Shown: positions 7,769-17,919, counted from the first letter of the stretch. The stretch is DNA of 64,000 nucleotides from Prolixibacteraceae bacterium (GCA_028282195.1 JANQII010000102.1:20799-84798); one strand, 5' to 3'. Numbers and translations: made by a program. The notes: a model not told the origin generated them from the letters alone.

Positions 7769-9466
7769 ATGAGCAACGAAATAGATTGGACAACTCTTTC
7801 AGAAGTTGAAAAAATAAAATATGACAGCAACTACTTACGTGGAACATTGGTTGAAAGTCTGGCTGATCCGGTTACCGGAGCAATCGCTGATGCGGACACT
7901 CAACTATCAAAATTCCATGGGATTTACCAGCAACACGACAGGGATTTGGAGAAAGAACGCAAACGCCAAAAGCTGGAGCCAGCTTTCTCATTCCTGATCC
8001 GTGTGAGGCTTCCCGGGGGTATTGCTACCTCGCAGCAATGGCTACAGATGGATAAACTTGCAGATGAACGTGCCAACGGAACCCTTAAGCTCACTACCCG
8101 TCAGGCATTTCAACTGCATGGTGTAATTAAAAAGAAACTGAAGCCAACCATTCAAGGCATTAACGATGCATTAATGGATACCATTGCTGCCTGTGGTGAT
8201 GTCAACCGCAATGTAATGTCGCATGCCAATCCTGCTGAATCGGAGCTACACGCTGAGGTTTATCAATTGGCTAAAGACATTTCAGCACATTTAACGCCAC
8301 AAACTTCAGCCTACCACGAAATTTGGCTGGATAAAAAATTAATTGCCAATTCCAAATCGGATGTAGAACCCATTTACGGAGATCGCTATTTGCCTCGCAA
8401 ATTCAAAATGGCTGTGGCTATTCCCCCGTATAACGACACGGATATTTTCTCTCAGGACCTGGGCTTCATTGCCATTGAAGAAAAAGGTAAACTAATTGGC
8501 TACAATGTTAGTGTTGGTGGCGGACTTGGCTCTACATTTGGTGTTCCTGAAACCTACCCTCGCTTAGGGGATGTTATTGGTTTTTGTACTCCTGAACAGG
8601 CTGTTGATGTTGCCGAAAAAGTTGTATTGGTTCAAAAAGACTATGGCGACAGGCAAAACCGCAAACATGCCCGCTTAAAATACACCATTGATGATCGTGG
8701 TCTGGCCTGGTTTAAAGACGAGTTAAACAAATATTTGGGATACAAACTACAACCGGCCAAACCTTACACATTTACACGTAATGGCGACCGGTACGGATGG
8801 AAAAAAGGAACAGACGGCAAATGGAGCCTGAACCTGTTTGTAGAAGGTGGACGGGTAAAAAATACAGATCAACTTCAACTTAAAACAGCTTTAAAAGAAG
8901 TTGCAACGGAAGTGCCTGACGCCCAATTCATTTTAACAGGTAACCAGAACTTAATCATTGGAAATACATCTGAAAAGGCCAAAGTAGCAGCCATTCTGAA
9001 AAAATATAATGTTTGGCCGGTTGGGCTTTCAGGATTGCGGCAAAATTCAATCGCCTGTGTTGCAATGAACACTTGTGCCCTTGCCTTTGCAGAAGCCGAA
9101 CGCTACCTGCCAGATTTAATTACTAAAATTGAATCCATTCTGGAAGAACATCGTTTAATAAAAGAAGAGATTATTATTCGAATGACAGGCTGCCCCAATG
9201 GATGCGGTCGCCCTTACCTTGCCGAAATAGCATTCATCGGCAAATCACCTGGGCATTATAACCTCTATTTAGGCGGAAACTTTAATGGAACCCGTTTGAA
9301 TACATTGTATAAAGAAACGCTCTCTGAAGAAGAAATTCTTAATGAACTACGGCCAATTATTGCCGATTTTGCTGAAAACAGAAATCCAAAAGAAAGATTT
9401 GGGGACTTTGTAATCAGAAAAGGATATGTGAAAGAAATTAAAGAAGGAAAAGAATTTAAACATTGA
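7769..9466 (+). CDS. cysI: Sulfite reductase hemoprotein beta subunit
   Basis: 565 residues. The siroheme/4Fe-4S ligands are in CVAMNTC (C-x5-C) and TGCPNGCGRPY (C-x3-C), exactly the assimilatory CysI pattern. Substrate-binding basic residues fall in the conserved TLKLTTRQAFQLHG block, and a second ferredoxin-like repeat contains LTGNQNLII. With CysJ it reduces sulfite to sulfide using NADPH. The siroheme cofactor is made by flanking genes. hemD follows after three bases. Confidence 0.96.
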   Translation: MSNEIDWTTLSEVEKIKYDSNYLRGTLVESLADPVTGAIADADTQLSKFHGIYQQHDRDLEKERKRQKLEPAFSFLIRVRLPGGIATSQQWLQMDKLADERANGTLKLTTRQAFQLHGVIKKKLKPTIQGINDALMDTIAACGDVNRNVMSHANPAESELHAEVYQLAKDISAHLTPQTSAYHEIWLDKKLIANSKSDVEPIYGDRYLPRKFKMAVAIPPYNDTDIFSQDLGFIAIEEKGKLIGYNVSVGGGLGSTFGVPETYPRLGDVIGFCTPEQAVDVAEKVVLVQKDYGDRQNRKHARLKYTIDDRGLAWFKDELNKYLGYKLQPAKPYTFTRNGDRYGWKKGTDGKWSLNLFVEGGRVKNTDQLQLKTALKEVATEVPDAQFILTGNQNLIIGNTSEKAKVAAILKKYNVWPVGLSGLRQNSIACVAMNTCALAFAEAERYLPDLITKIESILEEHRLIKEEIIIRMTGCPNGCGRPYLAEIAFIGKSPGHYNLYLGGNFNGTRLNTLYKETLSEEEILNELRPIIADFAENRNPKERFGDFVIRKGYVKEIKEGKEFKH

Positions 9467-9469
9467 ATC

Positions 9470-10210
9470 ATGGAGTTACCTTCAATTTTTATTGGTAGAA
9501 AACTAAGCTCCCTAAGCCGCAAGTGGCTGGAAAGCGAGCAAATAAAATTTATTGAACAACCGCTCATCCGGATAAACTATAAAAAACCGCTGTTGGCCTT
9601 TTTTAAGTCATACGGAGATGAACCCAAAAAGTGGGTAGTAACCAGTTCTTATGCAGCCTATTGGTTATTGCGCTTCTCAGACAAAATTGGCTTAAATGAA
9701 AAGGATAAAGTTTATTGCTTGTCTGAAAGACAACAAAGCATTTTAAAAGAATGCAATGTGCAGGCGGTTCGTTCCAAATCACCCAATGCTAAAAGCCTGG
9801 CTGAATTAATTATCAGCGAAGATACCGGATTGAAAGTTATTTATTTAAGAGGCAACAAATCGCTGAACCATTTGCCAGAACAATTGACTGCCGGCAATAT
9901 TGATTGGCAAGCTGTTGAAGTTTACCAAAACACGGCTATTGAGATTTTTCTGAATGAGGTATTTGATGGTTACTTGTTTTTTAGCCCGAGCGGAATAAAA
10001 AGTTACAAGCAAGCCGGGAACTTTCCAGAACCTAAAGCTGATATCCTGGCCATTGGGAATACAACAGCACAAGCAGCATGGAAAGAGTTTCCAAACAGGG
10101 TATTGGTGTCTCCTGAGCAGGAAGAACTTTCGTTTGTAAAATATGCTATTCAGCGAATAAAAGAGAAATTGGATGAACCAGAGGCTGATAGCAGGGTTAT
10201 AGTTGAATAA
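9470..10210 (+). CDS. hemD: Uroporphyrinogen-III synthase
   Basis: 246 residues of the poorly conserved HemD family: WVVTSSYAAYWLL in the first lobe, LKVIYLRGNKS and WQAVEVYQN in the second, then the signature FFSPSGIKSY and AIGNTTAQAAW. It cyclises hydroxymethylbilane with D-ring inversion, the last step shared by heme and siroheme. It is in the sulfite operon rather than with hemA/C/B/L/E on the opposite strand, so heme synthesis may depend on this operon for urogen III. It overlaps the next ORF by eight bases. Confidence 0.85.
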   Translation: MELPSIFIGRKLSSLSRKWLESEQIKFIEQPLIRINYKKPLLAFFKSYGDEPKKWVVTSSYAAYWLLRFSDKIGLNEKDKVYCLSERQQSILKECNVQAVRSKSPNAKSLAELIISEDTGLKVIYLRGNKSLNHLPEQLTAGNIDWQAVEVYQNTAIEIFLNEVFDGYLFFSPSGIKSYKQAGNFPEPKADILAIGNTTAQAAWKEFPNRVLVSPEQEELSFVKYAIQRIKEKLDEPEADSRVIVE

Positions 10211-11051
10211 CAATTATAATCTTTTGGCAAGTACAATTTCCATATTAGGATGTGGCTGGCTAGGCCTCCCGTTTGGCAAGCACCTGTTATTCAAAGGCTT
10301 TCAGGTAAAAGGCTCAGTAACCGCTAAAGAAAAAACCGGTGACCTGGCAAGGTCTGGAGTTGAACCGTTTCAGGTTGTTTTACAAACGAATAAAGCAATT
10401 GTAAGTGATGAGCGCTTTTTTAAAACCGATGTGCTTGTAATTGCCATTCCCCCTGCCCGGGTAGAATCCATTGAATCAATATTTGTACAACAGATTTCAC
10501 AAGTGATCCCATACATTACAAAATATCAAATACCTAAGGTTTTGTTTATTTCTTCTACTTCTGTTTATAATGAAGAAAACCAAATGGTTAAGGAAGATGA
10601 TGTTTTTATTCCAAACAAATCAAGTGGACGTGCTTTATTAATTGCAGAGAAGCTACTTCAGGAACATGAAGCATTTAAAACAACTGTAATTCGCTTTGGG
10701 GGTTTAATCGGGCAAGATCGTAATCCTGCCCGTTTTCTGATTAGGAAAAAAGAAAAATTAAGCGGAACAAAACCCGTCAACTTAATTCATCAGGATGACT
10801 GTATTTCTATTTTGTACCAAATTATTCTTAAAGACATTTGGGGTGAAACGTTTAATGCCTGTTGTCCTGATCATCCAACACGTAAAGCTTTTTACACGAA
10901 AGCTTCCGAGGTTTCCGGGCTTCCTTGTCCAACGATGAGTGATCAAAAAGTAAAATTCAAATTGGTTGACAGCAGCAAATTGGTCAAGATTTTAAATTTT
11001 CAATTCAAGTATAAAAACCCGTTGGATTACCTGGCTGCAAGTAGCGAATAA
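10203..11051 (+). CDS. NAD(P)-dependent epimerase-like protein (YeeZ type)
   Basis: 282 residues with an N-terminal dinucleotide loop ISILGCGWLGLPFG, then VLFISSTSVYNE (Ser/Tyr region of extended short-chain dehydrogenases) and VIRFGGLIG. The start is uncertain: TTG at 10203 overlaps hemD, and no ATG lies near the conserved N-terminus. YeeZ-like proteins have no proven substrate. Its place inside a siroheme/sulfite operon suggests a link with tetrapyrrole or NADPH metabolism, but that is only context. Confidence 0.75.
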   Translation: MNNNYNLLASTISILGCGWLGLPFGKHLLFKGFQVKGSVTAKEKTGDLARSGVEPFQVVLQTNKAIVSDERFFKTDVLVIAIPPARVESIESIFVQQISQVIPYITKYQIPKVLFISSTSVYNEENQMVKEDDVFIPNKSSGRALLIAEKLLQEHEAFKTTVIRFGGLIGQDRNPARFLIRKKEKLSGTKPVNLIHQDDCISILYQIILKDIWGETFNACCPDHPTRKAFYTKASEVSGLPCPTMSDQKVKFKLVDSSKLVKILNFQFKYKNPLDYLAASSE

Positions 11052-11084
11052 GCACTTTCATAAAATCCCGATAAATAATTTTAA

Positions 11085-11855
11085 ATGAATAGAGAACAAT
11101 CTTTACATCAAGGATTTATTTCTATAGTTGGTGCCGGACCAGGTGACCCTGATTTGCTAACGGTAAAAGCATTAAAAAGAATTGAGCAAGCCGACGTAAT
11201 TCTTTACGATGCTTTGCATGGAACAGAAATTCTGGAATTAGCTGGTCCAAAAACTGAATTGATTTATGCCGGTAAAGTCTATTGCGATGGACAGCACCCA
11301 ACTGAACGTCAGGAAAAGATTCACGCCCAGCTGAAAAAACTCGCTCTTGAAGGAAAAAAGGTTGTCCGCCTAAAAGCTGGTGACCCTTTTATTTTTGGGC
11401 GTGGTGCTGAAGAACTTGCTTTTTGCTTAAAAGAAGGATTGAATGTTGAAATTATTCCCGGAATTACTGCTGGCCTGGCCGCTGCCACCTGCTTTCATAT
11501 ACCGGTGACATTGCGTAATGTCAATAGTATGGCTTTATTTTATACGGGACATAAACGCAAAGGAGGATTTGATGAAATTGAAGTTGTTGCATCGGTATTG
11601 AAAACCAATGCACCTGTTATTGTCTACATGGGTTTGAAAAACCTGGTTTTATTTTCAAAAGAACTTCTTCAACTTGATATTGCCCCTGAAACCCCTGTTC
11701 AAATAGCCAGTAAAGTTGGGCATTCTGATCAACAACTTTATACAACAAATTTGAAAGAAGCTGAACCGTTTTTAAAAGAAAATGATCCCGTTATGCCAGC
11801 AGTAATTATTTTGGGTAGCTATGCGAATCAGGTAGATAACAAATCTGCTATTTGA
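11085..11855 (+). CDS. cobA: Uroporphyrinogen-III C-methyltransferase
   Basis: 256 residues, usual length for single-domain SUMT. VGAGPGDPDLLTVKA at the N-terminus, GDPFIFGRGAEE and PGITAGLAAA are the SAM-binding signatures. It methylates uroporphyrinogen III twice to precorrin-2, the substrate of the dehydrogenase encoded at 5178. Last gene of the operon; it converges on hemE with only four bases between the stops and no visible terminator. Confidence 0.95.
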   Translation: MNREQSLHQGFISIVGAGPGDPDLLTVKALKRIEQADVILYDALHGTEILELAGPKTELIYAGKVYCDGQHPTERQEKIHAQLKKLALEGKKVVRLKAGDPFIFGRGAEELAFCLKEGLNVEIIPGITAGLAAATCFHIPVTLRNVNSMALFYTGHKRKGGFDEIEVVASVLKTNAPVIVYMGLKNLVLFSKELLQLDIAPETPVQIASKVGHSDQQLYTTNLKEAEPFLKENDPVMPAVIILGSYANQVDNKSAI

Positions 11856-11859
11856 TTTT

Positions 11860-12882
11860 TTACCAATCTGTGTTTTTTATCCAATCCACTACAAATTTTG
11901 CATTTTCATAGGGAATGTCCGGCAAAAAGCCATGCCCCAAATTAAATATCCATTTATCATTTTCTTTGAAGAAAGGCTTGTATTTTTCCAGTTCTGCTGC
12001 AATTTCATCATGTGTGGCATAAAGAGTTCGTGGATCAAGGTTTCCCTGAAGGCCTACTTTCTCATGAACCAGTTTACGGGCATCATTTATTGGCATTTGC
12101 CAGTCAATACCCACAAAGTCAGCAACATCCGGCGTTACATATTTTAAGCCTGTTCCAACTCCTTTAGGAAAGAAAATAAACGGAGTTCCTGTTTCACGAA
12201 CTGCTCTGCTAATTTTCAGGACTGCCGGCATAAAAAGCTCGTTGTACATTTCAACAGGAATCAAATTGGCGTGCGTTTCAAAAAGCTGAAAAGCGTCAAT
12301 GCCATGCCCAATCTGTTTTTTTGCATAAACCACTGATAAATCTGCAATGGCATCAATTAGTTTAATTGCTTCTTTTTTATGCTGAAACAAAAACCTGATC
12401 GCATCAGGAAAGTTCGGGTTGGAACTAATTCCCTGGATCATGTAGCAAAGTGTTGTAAGTGGAGCACCACAAAAACCAATTAGCGGAATATTGGAAGGCC
12501 GTTGTTTGATAATTTCGTCAATCGCGGCATAGATGTACTCTAACTTTGATGGATCAGGATTTAAATGAGAAGCAGGATTTATGAGCCCTTTTAACGGTTT
12601 ATTGAAAACCGGCCCATGATCAGTAAACTCCAGTTCCATTCCCATGGCATTCGGAATAACAAGGATATCAGAAAATAAAATTGCAGCATCAACTCCCAGA
12701 TCATCAACAGGCATAAGCGTAACTTTCGCAGCCAGCTCTGCATCATCCATTAGTTCACGAAAAGTGTACTGCTCTTTCAGTTTGTTATAATTGGGTAAAA
12801 CCCGACCAGCCTGGCGCATAAACCAAACCGGAGGCCTTTTAGTCTTTTTTCCCTGAAGCGTATCTAAAAATATGGAATGCAT
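11860..12882 (-). CDS. hemE: Uroporphyrinogen decarboxylase
   Basis: 340 residues. FMRQAGRVLPNY near the N-terminus is the URO-D signature with the active-site Arg residues; LFSDILVIPNAMG carries the conserved Asp, and GNLDPRTLYA and NLGHGFLPD close the protein. It removes four carboxyl groups from urogen III to give coproporphyrinogen III. Last gene of the minus-strand heme cluster; a 129-base repeat-filled gap separates it from hemL. Confidence 0.95.
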   Translation of the reverse strand: MHSIFLDTLQGKKTKRPPVWFMRQAGRVLPNYNKLKEQYTFRELMDDAELAAKVTLMPVDDLGVDAAILFSDILVIPNAMGMELEFTDHGPVFNKPLKGLINPASHLNPDPSKLEYIYAAIDEIIKQRPSNIPLIGFCGAPLTTLCYMIQGISSNPNFPDAIRFLFQHKKEAIKLIDAIADLSVVYAKKQIGHGIDAFQLFETHANLIPVEMYNELFMPAVLKISRAVRETGTPFIFFPKGVGTGLKYVTPDVADFVGIDWQMPINDARKLVHEKVGLQGNLDPRTLYATHDEIAAELEKYKPFFKENDKWIFNLGHGFLPDIPYENAKFVVDWIKNTDW

Positions 12883-12889
12883 TGAAAAT

Positions 12890-13011
12890 TTGTAATTGGT
12901 AACTAGTCATTGATTATTGATTATTGATTATTGATTATTGATTATTGGTCATTGGTCATTTGGTTATTAGTTATTTGATAACAAAACCCGAAACCCGTAA
13001 CTCGCAACTCG
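12890..13011. repeat. Low-complexity repeat, inverse copy of 7433-7512
   Basis: Runs of attgattattg and ggtcattggtc words followed by acccgtaactcgcaactcg. A 17-base exact match (12966-12982) to the reverse complement of 7460-7476 ties it to the gap before cysI. Similar aactcgtaactcg words recur near 45335. Confidence 0.65.
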
Positions 13012-14301
13012 TTATAAACTCCTCAGTGCTTGTTCATTTGCCTGAATAATTGCAGAAATATCATCTTCTGAATGTGCGTCAGAAACAAACAGGCATTCAA
13101 ACTGCGATGGTGCCAGATAAATCCCGCTTTCAAGTGACTGTCTAAAATAAGCCGCATACCTTTCAGTGTCTGATCTCATAGCCTGATCAAAACTCTTTAC
13201 TTCTTTTTCTTCGGTAAAAAATAATGTCATCATTGAACCAACCCTATTGATTACGCCAGGCACACCTGTTTTCTCCAGGTTGCTTCGAATTCCGGCTTCC
13301 AGTAAAGCAGTCTTACCTCCCAGTTTGTCATAAATAGCAGGATTGTCCTTCAATGTTTTTAGCATTACAGTTCCTGCAGCCATCGCCAGCGGATTCCCGG
13401 AAAGTGTTCCTGCCTGATAAACCGGCCCCTCGGGTGCAAGTTTCTCCATAATATCTTTTCGGCCTCCATAAGCACCAACCGGCAAACCACCTCCGATAAT
13501 CTTACCCAGGGTTGTCAGGTCAGGTTGAACCCCAAAACGTTCCTGAGCACCACCGGCACCAAGCCTGAAGCCTGTAATAACCTCGTCAAATATCAATAAC
13601 GAACCATACTGGTTTGTAATGTCCCTTAATCCTTGCAGAAAACCATCTTCAGGCAAAACAACCCCCATATTACCTGCAACCGGCTCAAGAATAATCGCAG
13701 CAATATTTTCACCATGCTCTGCAAAAAGCTTTTCAACGGATTCGAGCTTGTTGTATTCAGCCGTTAACGTATTCTGAGCAGAAGCTTTTGTAACGCCAGG
13801 GCTATCAGGCAGCCCCAACGTGATAGCCCCGGAACCAGCTTTAATCAGGAAACTATCCGCATGTCCATGGTAACATCCGGCAAACTTAACAACCAATTCA
13901 CGGCCTGTAAATCCACGGGCTAACCGAAGAGCACTCATTGTTGCTTCAGTACCTGAGTTTACCATCCGAACCTTTTTAATTGATGGAACCATTTCAGTAA
14001 TCAACTGAGCCATTTCATTCTCGATGAGCGTTGGAGCACCATAACTTGTACCGAGCTCTGCTGCTTCCTGTATTGCTTTTATAATATTGTCATGGGCATG
14101 ACCAAGAATTAACGGCCCCCAGGAAGATACAAAATCGATATACTTATTTCCATCAATATCCCAAATCTTTGAACCTTTCGCTTTAGCTATAAAAACCGGA
14201 TCAGTCTGTACACTTTTAAATGCCCGTACCGGTGAATTTACACCACCGGGAATAAGCTCTTTTGCTTTACTGAATGCGTTAACGCTATTGTTGTTTGTCA
14301 T
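13012..14301 (-). CDS. hemL: Glutamate-1-semialdehyde 2,1-aminomutase
   Basis: 429 residues of class-III aminotransferase type. N-terminal [11 protein letters not shown], the PLP-binding [11 protein letters not shown] and the Schiff-base Lys in [17 protein letters not shown] are all present, with [11 protein letters not shown] in the middle. It converts glutamate-1-semialdehyde to 5-aminolevulinate, directly after the HemA step. It lies between hemB and hemE on the minus strand. Confidence 0.96.
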   Translation of the reverse strand: MTNNNSVNAFSKAKELIPGGVNSPVRAFKSVQTDPVFIAKAKGSKIWDIDGNKYIDFVSSWGPLILGHAHDNIIKAIQEAAELGTSYGAPTLIENEMAQLITEMVPSIKKVRMVNSGTEATMSALRLARGFTGRELVVKFAGCYHGHADSFLIKAGSGAITLGLPDSPGVTKASAQNTLTAEYNKLESVEKLFAEHGENIAAIILEPVAGNMGVVLPEDGFLQGLRDITNQYGSLLIFDEVITGFRLGAGGAQERFGVQPDLTTLGKIIGGGLPVGAYGGRKDIMEKLAPEGPVYQAGTLSGNPLAMAAGTVMLKTLKDNPAIYDKLGGKTALLEAGIRSNLEKTGVPGVINRVGSMMTLFFTEEKEVKSFDQAMRSDTERYAAYFRQSLESGIYLAPSQFECLFVSDAHSEDDISAIIQANEQALRSL

Positions 14302-14574
14302 TATTATTGTTTTATGTCATCCCGAGAACCTACCCAATTTTATTAGGTATAATGAGGAAATGACAGTTTATTTTTAGTTATATGACCCTGTCAGGTGCAA
14401 GCACACTGACAGGTCTTTGTCTTTTCCCAAAACCTGTCAAAATTCAAAGAACCTGACAGCGTTGAAACAACTGAACAAAAATCTGTCATTGGCAACTTGT
14501 TTCGGGATCTGTTTTTTAAGTTTTCCTAAATAGTATAAAGATCCCTATCCGGCAGCCGCCGGACGGGATGAAGA
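14302..14574. repeat. Hairpin repeats between hemB and hemL
   Basis: CCTGTCAG (14387-14394) pairs with CTGACAGG (14406-14413), and a second pair of the same words follows around 14430-14460. TCCGGC (14548-14553) pairs with GCCGGA (14558-14563); the same core appears near 36971. No ORF is seen. Confidence 0.55.
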
Positions 14575-15567
14575 CTACACTCTGTTCCCTTTCTTTAATT
14601 CACTCAACACAAATTCCTTCGCATGGTAGGTAATAATTACATCAGCTCCGGCCCGTTTAATTGATGTCAGGATTTCCTTGATTAAACGCTCTTCGTCAAT
14701 CCACCCATTTGAACCTGCTGCTTTTACCATCGAGAATTCACCACTTACATTATAAGCCACTACAGGAATATTATAATTCGATTTCACACGATTAATAACA
14801 TCCAGATAACTTAGGGCCGGTTTCACCATAACCATATCAGCACCTTCTTCCAAGTCAGTCTCAACCTCACGAAGCGCTTCATCGCTATTGGCAGGATCCA
14901 TCTGGTAAGTGCTGCGATCACCAAACTGAGGAGCACTCTCGGCTGCATCGCGGAATGGCCCGTAAAAGCCGGAAGCAAATTTTGCAGAGTACGACATAAT
15001 TGGCGTATTTTTGAAACCATTGGCATCCAACTGTTCGCGAATGGCTGCAACGCGCCCATCCATCATATCGCTTGGCGCTATCACATCTGCACCGGCATTT
15101 GCCAATGTTACAGACTGGGCAGCCAAAGTTCGAAGTGTGCTGTCGTTATCCACATCACCGTTAATGATGGTTCCGCAGTGACCATGGGTAGTGTACTCGC
15201 AATTACAAACATCTGCAACAATCATCATATCCGGAAGCACCTTTTTGATTGCGCGAATAGCCTGTGGCACAATAGCATCGTGCTCACAAGCTACAGCTCC
15301 CGTGTCATCTTTCTGTGCAGGAATACCAAAAAGCAGAATTTTATCTACCCCGGTCGATTCATACAAATCTTTTACTTCTTCAACCAATAATTCAATGGAT
15401 AACTGAAAATTGCCAGGCATTGATTGGATTGGATTTCGTACATTCTCACCAGCAATTACAAAATAAGGCATGATTAAATCATCCCGATTCACTTCAGTTT
15501 CGCGAATCATATTGCGTATTGCCGCTGTTTTTCTTAATCGTCTTAGTCTGGTTACCGGAAAACTCAT
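14575..15567 (-). CDS. hemB: Delta-aminolevulinic acid dehydratase (porphobilinogen synthase)
   Basis: 330 residues from the ATG at 15567 (protein begins MSFPVTRLRRLR), which fits the family; an in-frame ATG at 15612 would add 15 unusual residues. The zinc ligands are in VCNCEYTTHGHCG, placing it in the Zn-dependent class. The two active-site lysines are in SYSAKFASGFYGPFRDA and MVKPALSYLD. It condenses two 5-aminolevulinate molecules to porphobilinogen. Confidence 0.95.
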   Translation of the reverse strand: MSFPVTRLRRLRKTAAIRNMIRETEVNRDDLIMPYFVIAGENVRNPIQSMPGNFQLSIELLVEEVKDLYESTGVDKILLFGIPAQKDDTGAVACEHDAIVPQAIRAIKKVLPDMMIVADVCNCEYTTHGHCGTIINGDVDNDSTLRTLAAQSVTLANAGADVIAPSDMMDGRVAAIREQLDANGFKNTPIMSYSAKFASGFYGPFRDAAESAPQFGDRSTYQMDPANSDEALREVETDLEEGADMVMVKPALSYLDVINRVKSNYNIPVVAYNVSGEFSMVKAAGSNGWIDEERLIKEILTSIKRAGADVIITYHAKEFVLSELKKGNRV

Positions 15568-15710
15568 ACTATTCGTTTTTGATTTGTTTTTAACGTAATT
15601 GACTATTCTCAATCAAACCTTCATAGCTGGGTTTGATAGAAACAGCTATAGGTTTTTAGTAATTTCTTGAATTGTTATTCTTCTGTTTTTTTCTTCGATT
15701 ACTTAATATC

Positions 15711-16640
15711 TTAGCTAGTTCTGATTTTATTTAAAATTTCTTGTCCCCCTTCATCCAGGATACTTTGAGCAAGTTCGATGGCCAGCACTGAAGCTTCGTC
15801 AAAAGAACAAACGGTCGACTTTTTAATCATTTCTTTTCCATCTAAACTACAAACCATAGCAGTTAAGTTTATCTGTTCATTTTCTATTGCTGAATAACAG
15901 CCTACCGGAACCTGGCAGCCACCTTCTAAATGACGTAAAACTGCCCGCTCTGCCAATGTTGCTATCCGCGTTTGCTCGTCAGTAATTTTATCCAGTTTTT
16001 GCTGAGTTGAAAAATCATCTTCTCTTATTTCAACTGCAATTGCGCCCTGTCCCACAGCCGGAAGCATAACTTCAGGGTTAAGATACTCTGTTATCACTTC
16101 ATTGTACCCTAACCTTAACACACCAGCTGCTGCAATAACCATAGCATCACAAAAACCATCATTCATCTTTTTAATGCGGGTATCCACATTTCCACGAATA
16201 TCAATAACCGTTAGCTCAGGATTGTACTTGAGAAGTTGCGCTCTTCTGCGCAAACTGGAAGTGGCTATTTTATCTTTAGCTGTAAATTCAGAAAGCTTAC
16301 GACCATCTTTTGAAATAAACACATCCCTAACATCAGCACGCTTAAGCATTCCACCCAAAATCAAACCTTCTGGCAATTCAGTAGGCAAATCTTTTAAGCT
16401 GTGTACGGCAATATCAACTTCATTATCATATAAAGCCTGTTCAATTTCTTTGGTAAAAAGCCCTTTATCTCCAATTTTTGATAAAGAAACATCCAGAATT
16501 TTATCACCCTTTGTCTTTATAATTTTAATATTCACCCCAATATTTGGATGAGCTTTTTCAAGTTCAGATTTTACAGCTTCAGCTTGCCACAAAGCAAGTT
16601 TACTACCTCTTGTCCCAATGGTAACCGTTTGCTTATTCAT
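15711..16640 (-). CDS. hemC: Hydroxymethylbilane synthase
   Basis: 309 residues. IGTRGSKLALWQAE at the N-terminus, TSSLRRRAQLL and the dipyrromethane-cofactor Cys in EGGCQVPVGCYSA identify it. It polymerises four porphobilinogens to hydroxymethylbilane. Its start overlaps the hemA stop by eight bases, so the two are translationally linked. In many Bacteroidota hemD would follow; here it is absent. Confidence 0.96.
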   Translation of the reverse strand: MNKQTVTIGTRGSKLALWQAEAVKSELEKAHPNIGVNIKIIKTKGDKILDVSLSKIGDKGLFTKEIEQALYDNEVDIAVHSLKDLPTELPEGLILGGMLKRADVRDVFISKDGRKLSEFTAKDKIATSSLRRRAQLLKYNPELTVIDIRGNVDTRIKKMNDGFCDAMVIAAAGVLRLGYNEVITEYLNPEVMLPAVGQGAIAVEIREDDFSTQQKLDKITDEQTRIATLAERAVLRHLEGGCQVPVGCYSAIENEQINLTAMVCSLDGKEMIKKSTVCSFDEASVLAIELAQSILDEGGQEILNKIRTS

Positions 16641-17880
16641 TTGAAAAAGAAAAAAGATCGTTTATGATTTTGACACACTCTGCTTTTCGGCCATTATCGC
16701 TAATGGCCTTCAAATTTTTAATCAATGAATTTACAATTTTTTCAGTAATATGTTTACCATACTTTTCGATAGTCTCATATTCACCTTTACTGTGAAATTT
16801 CCTGAAAACCTCCAGTTCAGTATGGTTAATCTCATTTACTTCAGAAATCATAGTTTGAATAACCGGTGATAATTTTTTTGTACTCAACCAATTTGAAAAC
16901 TCATTTTGTTTTTCGTCAATAATGCTTTCAGCTTCGTTTATGTAAATTTTCTTTTTCTCCATATTTTGGTTAACTACTTCTTGTAAATCATCAACATTGT
17001 AAAGGGTAATAAAGTCAAACTCATTCAGTTTCTGGTCTATATTCCGGGGAACACCAAGGTCAATCAATACAGTTTGTTTGCTCGTACTGAATAGTGAAAA
17101 CATCCCCAAATCAATAATTGGCTCTTTAGAGGAAACTGAGCTAACAATAATATCAGCATTATTAATTCCTTCCTTTAGCTTCCTGAAATCTAACACAGTG
17201 CCTTCATATCGTTTTGCGAGTTTTTCAGCTTTTGAAATTGTTCGGTTTGAAACAACAATATTCCTACAAGCTTTTTTGTACAGATTTTTAATAGCTAGTT
17301 CTCCCGTTTCACCTGCCCCAATTAATAGAATCTTTTTATCAGTTAGCTGCTCAAAAATGCTGCTACACTTTTCAACAGCAGCATAGCTAACAGAAAATGC
17401 ACCATTACTTAAGCCCGTTCTTGTTCTGACTTGCTTCCCTGTTTCAAGTGCTTTATAAAAAAGACGTTTAAGAATCTTACCAGCAGAACCAATGTCTTCA
17501 GCATGGTTAATGGCATCTTTTACCTGAGCAACAATTTGATATTCGCCAATAATCATCGATTCTAATCCGGAAATTACCCGAAAAAGATGATTGACTGCAT
17601 CAATGGTCTTAAACTGATAAAAGTATGATTCGATGGAATCTTCCTGAACTTTGGTCTTTAAATAATTAAAAACAGAACCAAATGCCCCTGTGTAATACTT
17701 TTCTTGTGCTGAAAAATAAAACTCGGTACGGTTACACGTTGAGATGATGACCAGCTCATCAAAATGTAGATTCTTTAGTATTATTTTGGATAAGTCGGTA
17801 TATTCTTCCTTGTTGAACGCAAATTTCTCTCGAATATTTACGGGAGCCGATTTATGGCTTAAGCCTACTACCCCAATCAT
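16633..17880 (-). CDS. hemA: Glutamyl-tRNA reductase, full length
   Basis: 415 residues with all three domains: N-terminal GLSHKSAPV and catalytic STCNRTEFYF (Cys50), GLESMIIGEYQI and QVRTRTGLSNGAFS, the NADPH domain (ILLIGAGETGELA), and a complete C-terminal dimerisation domain. It makes glutamate-1-semialdehyde from charged tRNA-Glu. It sits 39 bases behind a small membrane-protein gene. The window holds a second, shortened copy in the sulfite operon (4053-4949). Confidence 0.96.
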   Translation of the reverse strand: MIGVVGLSHKSAPVNIREKFAFNKEEYTDLSKIILKNLHFDELVIISTCNRTEFYFSAQEKYYTGAFGSVFNYLKTKVQEDSIESYFYQFKTIDAVNHLFRVISGLESMIIGEYQIVAQVKDAINHAEDIGSAGKILKRLFYKALETGKQVRTRTGLSNGAFSVSYAAVEKCSSIFEQLTDKKILLIGAGETGELAIKNLYKKACRNIVVSNRTISKAEKLAKRYEGTVLDFRKLKEGINNADIIVSSVSSKEPIIDLGMFSLFSTSKQTVLIDLGVPRNIDQKLNEFDFITLYNVDDLQEVVNQNMEKKKIYINEAESIIDEKQNEFSNWLSTKKLSPVIQTMISEVNEINHTELEVFRKFHSKGEYETIEKYGKHITEKIVNSLIKNLKAISDNGRKAECVKIINDLFSFSNE

Positions 17881-17919
17881 ATTGGATAATTTAATTTGTT
17901 ATTGATTTCTTTTTTGTGT

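Noticed and set aside
16102-16551. 149-codon plus-strand frame inside hemC
   Set aside because: It is antisense to a clear hemC with conserved motifs.
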